A stretch of DNA of 64,000 nt, taken from NCBI GenBank assembly GCA_963786295.1, contig CAWAYV010000006.1, positions 124,001 through 188,000 of the forward strand. The letters are read 5' to 3'. Position 1 is the stretch's first letter. The number at the start of each line of letters is the position of its first letter. Both the position numbers and the translations under genes were made by a program. This DNA is from JACCZX01 sp963786295. Lineage in GTDB: Bacteria; Pseudomonadota; Gammaproteobacteria; Burkholderiales; Burkholderiaceae_F. Of this stretch, positions 19,840 to 28,117 are shown in pieces. The notes beneath the pieces are model-generated. The model had not been told where the DNA came from. It was given only the letters and a program-made list of their open reading frames with translations, and made no database searches.

Positions 19840-21572
19840 CCGGCTCTCGCACTGGGCGCGTGCGAACCTCTGAACGCGGCGCACGTGTAGGCGCTGTGCG
19901 TTGCCTCGATCATTGCCTGCAGTCCGAACTGCTTGCGCGCATATGCAAGTGCCTGCGCCGACATCTTTGTTCGCAGGTCACCATTTTTCAGAATGCGGCG
20001 TACCGCAGCCGCCAGGCTGGAAGCACTGGCGTCTTCAACCGCCAGACCGGTAACACCATCGTCGAAGGCTTCGCACGCGCCCCCGACTTTGGCGCAGACC
20101 ACCGGCAGCCCGCTCGCCTGTGCCTCGACCAGGACGTTAGGCAAACCTTCCATCCTCGAGGTCAGAACGAATACATCCATCGCGGCCAACGCATTCCAAG
20201 TCTCCTCGGTATACCCCGGCAATTGGACCACGCTTTGCAGGTTCAGCGATGCAACATAGCTGCGCATCTGCTCGAGCATCACGCCGCCGCCGAAGAACAG
20301 AAATCGCAACGAAGGATCATCGGCATACAGTTGCCGTGCCGTGTCGATCAGCAGCTGCGGGCGCTTCTCCTCCGAAAAGCGGAGAACACTGCCGACGACG
20401 AGCGCACCCTCAGGGATTGCATAACGCGCACGCGCGTCAAGCCGCGACTGTGGCACGGCGGGTTCAGGAAAGTCGAATCCGTTATGGATTACCTGCACGC
20501 CGTCGGCAGGCAGGCTCAGCCATCGAGCGTAGTCGACTGCTCCGGCGTAACTATTGTTCAGGATCATTGCCTGCCGCCGCTTCAGCAGCGCGCGATAACC
20601 GGGCCGCATATAGGGCTGAAAAATGTGAAAGTGGTCTGGAGCCAGCGAACGGCAGCTGAGCACGATCGCGGGCACCCCGACAAGTGCCGCTGCAGTCCCG
20701 GCCAGCGTGTTGCAGTAGTCCATCCAGCAATGAATGAGGGATGGCCGAAGCGTTCTCAAAAGGCTCGCGTAGCGGATGATCTGAACAAAGATGCTTGCAA
20801 AGTTGAGCGCCGAGTACTTCGTCGCAAAGAGGTCGCGGATCTCGACAATCTTCGGCTGCGTCAGTTCGGCTGGTGTGTTGTCGACCTGCACAACTTGAAT
20901 TCCCTTGCTCTCGACATACGGCCGGAAGAAATCCAACGGCGGGTCCAGATGATCGCAAACTATCAAAGGATGCCAATCGCTCGACTTGCCGATCCCCGCG
21001 GCGGTATAGGTGCACTGCCGCTCCGCGCCTCCGGGCCCGAGACTGCCGACATACATCGCCACTTTATTTGTTGCGAAGCTGCCGGGCGGCACTCGCAGCT
21101 GATCGCCAACCAACTCGTACATTTCTTCGAAGGCGTCTTCGAAAGTTGGGCCGGTCAGTCGCGAAGCGGCGACACCTGTGTCGAGTCGCTCGATCAGAGC
21201 GGCGTCAACCTGTAGATCTTCGAGCAGATTGCCATCCCGATTGGTTGTCACGACCCTGCGCACTCCCTTCAGCCGGGCCTCTAATAGCAACCGCGGTCCG
21301 ACGCGCCGCGAATCCTCGACACCGGCAATCAGAACGGTCGGACCGACTCCCTGGCGTAAGTGAATCTGGTCGCGCTCGCGATCGATCCACCAACCGGCAC
21401 ACGAAGCGTCGAGTTGCGCACACTCGACCGAGTCGGCGACGAGCGCCTGAACGAGCTCGCGCTCAATCAAATCATGGCAAACACGCTGCGGCAGATCGTA
21501 GGGCATCGCCAACGCGACCCGATCGCCGTTGACGTTCTGCAGGGCGCGCTGCAGTGTCGATTCGTAATTCAT
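19836..21572 (-). CDS. GT4 family glycosyltransferase with extra N-terminal domain
   Basis: 578 residues, intact. The first ~165 residues are an additional domain of unknown role, not a catalytic GT fold I recognise; it contains VGPTVLIAGVEDSRRVGPRLL. The GT-B part starts at about residue 170: VAMYVGSLGPGGAERQCTYTA, PSLIHCWMDYCNTLAG, NNSYAGAVDYARW, then VQVIHNGFDF as hinge. The donor domain has GSVLRFSEEKRPQLLIDTA and SRMEGLPNVLVEAQASGLPVV with the EX7E pair. It resembles the 12699-13982 enzyme in the second part. It lies between two methyltransferase genes in the wzm-wzt operon and overlaps the downstream one by ATGA. Confidence 0.88.
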   Translation of the reverse strand: MNYESTLQRALQNVNGDRVALAMPYDLPQRVCHDLIERELVQALVADSVECAQLDASCAGWWIDRERDQIHLRQGVGPTVLIAGVEDSRRVGPRLLLEARLKGVRRVVTTNRDGNLLEDLQVDAALIERLDTGVAASRLTGPTFEDAFEEMYELVGDQLRVPPGSFATNKVAMYVGSLGPGGAERQCTYTAAGIGKSSDWHPLIVCDHLDPPLDFFRPYVESKGIQVVQVDNTPAELTQPKIVEIRDLFATKYSALNFASIFVQIIRYASLLRTLRPSLIHCWMDYCNTLAGTAAALVGVPAIVLSCRSLAPDHFHIFQPYMRPGYRALLKRRQAMILNNSYAGAVDYARWLSLPADGVQVIHNGFDFPEPAVPQSRLDARARYAIPEGALVVGSVLRFSEEKRPQLLIDTARQLYADDPSLRFLFFGGGVMLEQMRSYVASLNLQSVVQLPGYTEETWNALAAMDVFVLTSRMEGLPNVLVEAQASGLPVVCAKVGGACEAFDDGVTGLAVEDASASSLAAAVRRILKNGDLRTKMSAQALAYARKQFGLQAMIEATHSAYTCAAFRGSHAPSARAG

Positions 21573-21592
21573 ATCGCGCCGCTAACGACAAC

Positions 21593-22824
21593 TCACTCGA
21601 CCGCTCGCAATCCGAGACAATAGAACACGTGCGAGTAGCCAGCCCGATCCAGCTTTACGCGATCGATTATCTGAAAACGCTGTTCGAGCATCGGCTCGAA
21701 CCAGGCGATGTCGAAGTGAAAAAGATGGAAGCGGTCTGCCGGTACGAAGTCAGGATCGAGCGGCCGAAACTCAGGTGCTCCCGGCACTGAGCCGATCCAG
21801 AGCAGAAACTTTCCTGGCGGTTGCATCAGTCGAGTAACTTCGTCGAGGGACCGGTCGAGCGATAGGCAGTGATCTAGAGATGTCGCCGAGATGACGGTCG
21901 CAAACGACTGGTCGGGCCAGGGCAGATACTCCGAGATACCTTGTACGACTTCAAAGTCCCGGTGCTGCAGAGCGGCCAGCGGATCAATGCCGGCCACGAG
22001 CTCCGATGGATACGAAGTTAGGTAAAAGGGTCGGCCCGATGGGCCACAACCAACGTCGAGAATCGCGCCTTCTGCATGATGCTCGACGAAGGCCTCGGAA
22101 AAGCCGCGAGTAAGCATCGGCGGCGTTCGCTGCGTTACCCACTTCGGTGATCGAGAGCGCCTCGCGATGCTCATCGAGCCGCTCCTTCCATTCGGCGAAA
22201 ACCGTCGGAAAATCGTCTCGCGCTCTCGCGAGTACGGCGTCGAACGAATCGACGCCGGCTGTACGTGGCTTCGCTGATGCCGCCAGCTCTGGCTTCTCGG
22301 CGCGACGGCTTCGCGACTCTTATTTGAAACGCGGACGCTTCGTGAAGTTGCTCGAGAATTGCTGGAAAGTGGAGATTCAAGACCTCGTTGAAGCGGGAAT
22401 GCAGGCTGGTGTCGAGATGCACTAACCGATTTCGATCTCTCGACGGCTTCGGACTGCAGCCTGTCGAGGCGGGCAGAAAGCTCTGCAACCGAGGCGTGGA
22501 CCTGCTGGGTCATGTCGTGCGAGAAGAAGCTGAGCTGGCCAGTCAATTCGTCTCGCGTGCTTCGCTGAATGTTCTGCAGCGCTGACGATATCACTCTGCA
22601 AGGCGGTAACGCGGTCGAGAAGGTCTCGTTTAGCGGGCGTCGGATAGATCGATCGAACTGCGTTCCGAGTCCTTCTCGCAAGTCCGCGCGATACACGGCG
22701 TACAAAGCTAACGGCGCTATCCAGTGACGTCGTGGAACTCATTCGTGGCGATCTGGTTAAAAGTTGCTGTAGCGATTGCATAGTTCGCCTGCGTTACCGG
22801 CGGCGAGTTCTCAATGAGGTCCAT
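21593..22824 (-). CDS. SAM-dependent methyltransferase with N-terminal coiled-coil, frameshifted
   Basis: The C-terminal half is clearly a methyltransferase: ILDVGCGPSGRPFYL (motif I), VAGIDPLAAL, SFATVISATSLDHCLSLDRSL, and FLLWIGSVPGAPEF. The N-terminal half is hydrophilic and heptad-like (KRDLLDRVTALQSDIV, ASVAELSARLDRLQSEA), suggesting a coiled coil of about 100 residues. It is recovered only by changing frame near 22720, 22600, 22430 and 22160. The start is either ATG 22824, overlapping the wzt stop by 14 bp, or ATG 22781. A coiled-coil plus methyltransferase next to wzt recalls chain-terminating enzymes such as WbdD, in which coiled coils set chain length. That analogy is inference; no kinase domain is present. 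Confidence 0.7.
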
Positions 22825-24202
22825 TGCTCCAATGAACCTGCGGGTAAAAAACGCTTGGTTCCGGGTAGCCGTTCGGCAGCACATCGATCCGATACATCAA
22901 GTGCCTGTATTCATAGAACTGGTGCACGTCCTTGCTGTTCGGCAACAAGCCCAGCGACAAGAGATACTGGCCGGGCTTGAGCTGAAGATACGGAATCCTC
23001 GCCTCGATGACCCCCTTCCGCCCGCGGTACTGCCGGAACGGCTGCCGGTCGTACTCGAGCATTTCGGCATCCGAGTGCGGATAGTTGGTGTTGAAGTACA
23101 TCACGGCTACGTGCTCCGGCGCGCTTGTGACCGCGACCGCCAGGCCGCACGATACGTCGGGCTCCGAATCGAGGAGGCACTCATACTCGACCCGCAGGAT
23201 AAATGGTTCGCCGAACCGAAATCTCGTAGTCTCGTTTCCGGCCCCGTCATGAAACTGGACTCGCGCCATGCGATAGGCGCCCGTGCTGAAGGGCTCGGAC
23301 ACGGCGCCACTGCTCGCTTCCCTTTCGGTGATGAAAGATGGCGGCGGCTCCGCTTGAACCGCCCCTGCCGGCTTCTCTGAAGCCGCTGAGAGACGTACAA
23401 CCGTCAAGCGCCCCTCATCCCTCGCAACCGCTTCGTGCATCTCGTACTCGTACGCTCTGCACACTTCCAGCGCCGGCCCGTCCATACGGATTCGCCCGTC
23501 ATCGAGCCAGATCGCGCGCGTGCATAACTGCATCACATGATAGGTCTGGTGGGATACGAACAGCGCCGTCACTCCGCTCTTGCAGATCTCGCGAATGCGG
23601 CCAAGGCTGCGTGCGGTGAAACGCACATCGCCCGCCGCAAGCGCTTCATCGATGATGATGACATCGGCGTCGACCGAAACGGCCGCGGCGAAGGCGAGCC
23701 GCGCCTGCATGCCCGATGAGTAGGTGTGAAACGGCTGGTCGATCACGTCCTCGAGGCCAGCGAACGCCACCACCGCATCGAATTTTCGCCGCACGTCGGC
23801 TTCCGACATCCCGCGCATCAGGCCGGACATGATGACGTTGTCGCGGCCGCTGTAGGCATGGTTGAACCCGGTCCCCAATTCCAATATGGCTGACACCCGA
23901 CCGTTCACATCGATGCGACCGGCGGTCGGAATCAGCGTACCCGCAATCATCTTCAGCAGCGTGCTCTTGCCCGCGCCGTTGCGTCCGACGATCCCGACTA
24001 CTTCGCCACGCCCGATCTCAAAGGAGATATCGCGCAACACTTCCTTTTCGGCGTGTTTCTTTTTGCCGGTCAGGACCTCGGCCAGGAAACTCAGAGGCTG
24101 ATCGTAGGTTCTGTATGCCTTCCTCACCTCCTGCACTGAAATTGCGACTGGCGCGGACTCAGCCTGCTGGCGTAGCCAGCAACCTTTCCTGAGTAGGGGC
24201 AT
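22811..24202 (-). CDS. wzt: O-antigen ABC transporter ATP-binding protein with C-terminal glycan-binding domain
   Basis: Powers export of completed polyprenyl-linked polysaccharide across the inner membrane. 463 residues. The ATPase domain has GIVGRNGAGKSTLLK (Walker A, 70-84), YSSGMQARLA (signature, 161-170), VIIIDEALAAGD (Walker B, 181-192) and FVSHQT (H-loop His 218). After residue ~290 follows a beta-rich domain (FRFGEPFILRVEYECL, GQYLLSLGL, HQFYEYRHLMYRIDV), the arrangement of Wzt proteins that recognise a modified chain end. The ATG abuts the wzm stop codon (TGAATG). The frame is intact. The C-terminal domain plus three methyltransferases in the same operon suggest that the export signal is a methylated cap. 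Confidence 0.92.
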   Translation of the reverse strand: MPLLRKGCWLRQQAESAPVAISVQEVRKAYRTYDQPLSFLAEVLTGKKKHAEKEVLRDISFEIGRGEVVGIVGRNGAGKSTLLKMIAGTLIPTAGRIDVNGRVSAILELGTGFNHAYSGRDNVIMSGLMRGMSEADVRRKFDAVVAFAGLEDVIDQPFHTYSSGMQARLAFAAAVSVDADVIIIDEALAAGDVRFTARSLGRIREICKSGVTALFVSHQTYHVMQLCTRAIWLDDGRIRMDGPALEVCRAYEYEMHEAVARDEGRLTVVRLSAASEKPAGAVQAEPPPSFITEREASSGAVSEPFSTGAYRMARVQFHDGAGNETTRFRFGEPFILRVEYECLLDSEPDVSCGLAVAVTSAPEHVAVMYFNTNYPHSDAEMLEYDRQPFRQYRGRKGVIEARIPYLQLKPGQYLLSLGLLPNSKDVHQFYEYRHLMYRIDVLPNGYPEPSVFYPQVHWSNGPH

Positions 24203-25036
24203 TCATACGAAATCGCCGAAATGAGGCTTTGAGCCCATGAACAGGCGAGCTCCGATAACGAACACAAGCGCAGCGAATAAAGTCGCTGCAAACCACGCCG
24301 AGGGCCGCGTGATCGCACCAAAGAACAGGATGTCGTGCCAGCAGAAGATCAGCTGTGAAATTGGACTGGCATACAGAAAACCTCGCACTGCTTCGGGAAC
24401 CGCGTTCGGCAGATACAGAATCGGGTGCAGGAAGAATCCGATCGACACGAACATGCCGACAAACTCTTTCGTATCGCGCAGGAAGACCTGCAATGCTGCC
24501 AGCATCAGCGCGAGACCCGCGAAAGTCGTGATCGATATCAGCAGCAGTATGGGAATTCCCCACGCATAGACAGTAAGAATTGTGCCTTTGGTGATCCAGC
24601 CCGCATACGCGATCATCGCCAGCAGCGAGACCAAGAAGAAGACAATCGGGCTTGCCAGAGTCTTCAGCGGTAGCAGTTCCAGCGGGAACGCCATCTGTCG
24701 AACGATGTTGGCGTTGTTGACGATGCAAGTGGTTGCTCGGCCCATCGTCTGCGTCAGTGCCATCCAGGGCACGATGCCCGCCATCAGAAAAACGACTGCG
24801 TCGGTCGGCTGGCCCGCCGGTGCTTGCAGTCGAGTCGGAAATATCTCAGTGAAGACGAACACGTAAACCACAACTGAGAAGATCGGCAGGATCAGCGTCC
24901 AGAGCAACGACAGTTTGTGCTCGACGTATTCATCAGAAAGATCTCTGCGCGCCAGGGCGCTCAACAGTCGGCGCTGACTGACAGCAGATCGCAGCAGTTG
25001 ATGCGAGGAGTCGATGTAGTCGGAAACCACGAACAC
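24203..25036 (-). CDS. wzm: O-antigen ABC transporter permease
   Basis: 277 residues, ABC-2 type polysaccharide export permease. An amphipathic N-terminus (LLSALARRDLSDEYVEHKLS) precedes six hydrophobic segments, starting LLWTLILPIFSVVVYVFVFT. The motif IVRQMAFPLELLPLKTLASP between segments 2 and 3 is typical of the Wzm/TagG family. It forms a dimer with two Wzt subunits in the inner membrane. It precedes wzt with no gap and follows asnB by 18 bp. No frame disruption is seen. Confidence 0.93.
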   Translation of the reverse strand: MFVVSDYIDSSHQLLRSAVSQRRLLSALARRDLSDEYVEHKLSLLWTLILPIFSVVVYVFVFTEIFPTRLQAPAGQPTDAVVFLMAGIVPWMALTQTMGRATTCIVNNANIVRQMAFPLELLPLKTLASPIVFFLVSLLAMIAYAGWITKGTILTVYAWGIPILLLISITTFAGLALMLAALQVFLRDTKEFVGMFVSIGFFLHPILYLPNAVPEAVRGFLYASPISQLIFCWHDILFFGAITRPSAWFAATLFAALVFVIGARLFMGSKPHFGDFV

Positions 25037-25054
25037 AACAAGGCCTATCTAGGC

Positions 25055-27033
25055 TTATGCCACGAGAGCGGGGCGAGCCTGCGCGTGCGATGGTCTCTCA
25101 AGGGCAGCTTCGGTTGATTGATCGGCCCACATGCGGAACCAGAGCTCGAGGTTCAGCAGCCCAAAGAGCCGCGTGTGGTGCAAGTTCGTGCCTGCAAGGT
25201 GTTCTTCGAGCATCCGCTCGACGTAGCCACGCTTCACGATGCCACGCGCGGCGGCTCGATCCGATAGCAGCACATCGTGCGCTATCTCCTTCAGATCTGA
25301 CCGAAGCCAGTGGTCGATCGGGCACCCGAAACCCATCTTGGGTCGATACAGCAGCTCATGCGGTAAGTACGGTTCCATCGCCTTCTTGAATAGCCCCTTC
25401 GCAATGCCGCTGGGAGTCTTGACGCTCGCGGGCAGCGAGAAGGCCCATTCCATTAAACGATGATCCAATAGCGGCGAGCGCGACTCGAGGCTGACCGCCA
25501 TGCTCGCGATATCGACCTTGACCATCAGGTCGTCTGGAAGATAAGTGTGCGTGTCCGCCCAGTTGGCGCCGGACACGAAATCCGGCGCTTCGTCGAAGTA
25601 CTTGTCGAGCAGGTCGAGCGCCGACCCTTGCTGAAACTCTTCCATGGCCGGGCCATACGCTTCGCGTTTCTGGGCGTCCGTAAAAGAAACGATCGAATTG
25701 GCGTAGCGTTGGCTGCACTTTACCGTGCGCTCGCTGAGCCGCTGGGCGAGCAACTCGAGTCGCGAGCTGTATCGGTTGTGACGAACACGCCGGGGCAATG
25801 AACGCAGCGCGCGCGCAATTTTGGAGGCCCACGGCGCGGGCACGTAATCCAACTCGGCCAGCTTGCGCACCGTGTCGTAACGCGGGTAGCCGATGAATGC
25901 TTCGTCACCGCCATCACCATTCAGCGCGACCGTCACGTGCCGGCGCGTCATTTCCGACACGTAGTACGTCGGAATCATCGATGCGTCGGCATACGGCTCG
26001 TTGTAGTGCCAGATCAGCTTGGGCAGCACCTCGGCGGCATGAGGTTCGAGAATCAGCTCCTGATGGTCGGTGCCGTAACGTGCAGCGACCATCCGCGCGT
26101 AACGCGTTTCGTCGTACTCCGCTTGCGGGAATCCGATCGAGAACGTCTTCACTGGGTGTGGGGACAGCTGCGCCATCATCGCGACGACAGCCGACGAGTC
26201 GACTCCGCCAGATAGAAACGCGCCGAGTGGCACGTCGGAAATCATGCGCAGCTTGACCGATTCCCTCAGCAGCTCGACGAGCTCTTCCTGTCTCTCAACT
26301 GCATCGAACGAAGCCGTCGGCTTACTGGTCGGAATCGGCAGGCGCCAATAGCGCTCGGCGGGGCTGACGCGCCAGCCGCCGACTTCGCGTTGCGCAACGA
26401 TCTTGTGCGCCGCTGGCAATTTGCTGACCGCTTGGAAAATCGTGCGCGGCGCTGGAATGTATTGATATGACAGGTACTCATGAATCGCCGCATAGTCGAG
26501 CGCGCGGTCCAAACCGGGCCACGCAACCAGCGCCTTTAGCTCCGAACCGAAGATCAGTGCGTTACCGACTCGGCACCAGTAGAGGGGCTTCTTGCCTAGC
26601 CGATCGCGTGCAAGCAGCAATCGCTGCAGCGTCGAATCCCACAAAGCGAACGCGAACATTCCGCGCAGCCGATCGATCACCGCATCGCCCCAGACGCGAT
26701 AGCCCTCGAGGATGACTTCGGTGTCGCTGTGGCTGCGGAATTGCGCGCCGCGCGCTTCGAGTTCGGTCCGGATTTCCTGAAAGTTATAAATCTCGCCGTT
26801 GAAGACGATCCAATAACGACCGTCGTGCGTAGCCATTGGCTGATGACCCGGCGGGCGATAAGTCGATGATCGAAAGTCGCGCGTGGCCGAGACCGCACGT
26901 GCCGTCGCGTCCATACGCCGCGATCATCTGGGCCGCGATGGCGGATCACGTCGACCATGCGATTGAGCCGCGCGACGGCGGTGTCGCGGTCTAGCCGCCC
27001 GTCGAAGTGTATGAAACCTGCGATGCCGCACAT
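25055..27033 (-). CDS. asnB: Glutamine-dependent asparagine synthetase-type amidotransferase, one frameshift
   Basis: Starts MCGIAGFIHFDGRLDRD, so the catalytic Cys2 of the class II glutaminase is exposed after Met removal. RHRGPDDRGVW follows, then a frame change near 26890. The rest is intact: IVFNGEIYNFQEIRTELEA, LLLARDRLGKKPLYW, then the synthetase domain with AFLSGGVDSSAVVAMM (PP-loop SGGVDSS), ALNGDGGDEAFIGYPRYD, and LPDDLMVKVDIASMAVSLESRSPLLDH. About 655 residues when joined. In O-antigen loci such enzymes often amidate a uronic acid instead of aspartate. Here ugd and a UDP-glucuronate epimerase gene supply the acid, so a hexuronamide is plausible but unproven. It is directly upstream of wzm. 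Confidence 0.88.
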
Positions 27034-27078
27034 ACCATCTATTGAATGCTGATTGTCTGGACCGAATCGGTCGCTATC

Positions 27079-27360
27079 TTAAAGTGGCTTGGGTTCCTGT
27101 GCTCTTCTCAAAATAGGCGCCAAACGCTTTGGGTCACGCGCCCGTGCTACTCGCCGCTGCCGCCACGCTTCGACCGGCTTGTCAACGATCTGGATCGCGA
27201 TCCATGAAAGCACGCATGAAGCGATCAGCGCCACGACTGAACCGTACGCACCGAACGCGACGGCTGCTGGCCAGGCAAACAGATAGTGGCATAGGTAGAC
27301 GGGGTACGACAGATTGCCGATTGCCTGGTCCAAATTCGAACGCCATAGTCATTGCAGGGC
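27079..27360 (-). pseudogene. C-terminal remnant of an OafA/YrhL-type acyltransferase
   Basis: About 87 codons ending at 27079 read NLDQAIGNLSYPVYLCHYLF, then a hydrophobic helix (VVALIASCVLSWIAIQIVDKP) and a basic tail. GNLSYPVYLCHYL is a hallmark of the last transmembrane helices of acyltransferase-3 proteins, which are normally ~350-400 residues and O-acetylate surface glycans. The frame is closed just upstream by TGA at about 27354, and the next gene (methyltransferase, ending 27374) leaves no room for the other ~270 residues. It is probably a deletion remnant; a large assembly collapse is the alternative. Confidence 0.7.
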
Positions 27361-27373
27361 GAATTGTCGCCGA

Positions 27374-28117
27374 TCAGGCGGCGCTTTTCTCGTAGACCGC
27401 CATCAAGCGAAACCCGCACGTCGCTCCCAGCGTGGCTTCAATGCGGTCTTCAAAACGCAGCACCGAGCGCGCGATGGCCGGCGTGATCAGCGACCACTGC
27501 TTAAAACCGCCCGACAACGGATACGCCAACATGCTGAGCCACCTCGCGCTTTTCAGCTCGAGGTCTGGTACCCGCTCGGATAACTGTGCGGCATGGCGAG
27601 TCGCAAGTAACGTGGGTATCGCCTGGTTACCGACGTACGGATCCTTGCTCGGATCGGGGCGGCCGTCGACCAACGGATCGACAGTCGCGTCGACTGGTTC
27701 TTCGTGCAGCGCTTTGTAGACCACGTTGCTAACCGGTGTGATGCCGGGCTCGACAAAAATCAGCCGACCACCAGGCTGCAGCGTGCGGGCCGCATCCTTA
27801 AAGAATCTGATCGGATACTCGATGTGATGCAGCACATCGAGCATTACGATATTCGCGGCACTTTGCTCCCGCAGCGGCATTGCTTGAGCATCAGCTACGA
27901 AATCAAGCCAGGGCTCGTGCACGATGTCGAATGAAAGCACGTCGGGCGCGAACTGCTTGAAGTTTCCCGATCCACCGCCGACTTCGATCGTCAGGCCTGG
28001 CCTGCATGCTGCAGCGATCCGCCGGTACAGGTGACCATAGACTTCGCGCAGGACCGGCTTCGATGCCCAGACCTCGCGGTGGGAGAGTTGCCGCTCGCGC
28101 GCGTCGGCGGTGCTCAT
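27374..28117 (-). CDS. Class I SAM-dependent methyltransferase
   Basis: 247 residues, intact. Motif I is LTIEVGGGSGNFKQFAPDV, motif II VLSFDIVHEPWLDFVADA, and NIVMLDVLHHIEYPIRFFKDA is the post-motif with the LHHI sequence common in Methyltransf_11 proteins. GGRLIFVEPGITPVSN follows. The ATG abuts the TGA of the preceding GT2 fusion gene (28120-28118), so the two are surely co-translated. The C-terminal 100 residues give no recognised specificity. In this context a glycan or glycolipid acceptor is likely. Confidence 0.82.
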   Translation of the reverse strand: MSTADARERQLSHREVWASKPVLREVYGHLYRRIAAACRPGLTIEVGGGSGNFKQFAPDVLSFDIVHEPWLDFVADAQAMPLREQSAANIVMLDVLHHIEYPIRFFKDAARTLQPGGRLIFVEPGITPVSNVVYKALHEEPVDATVDPLVDGRPDPSKDPYVGNQAIPTLLATRHAAQLSERVPDLELKSARWLSMLAYPLSGGFKQWSLITPAIARSVLRFEDRIEATLGATCGFRLMAVYEKSAA

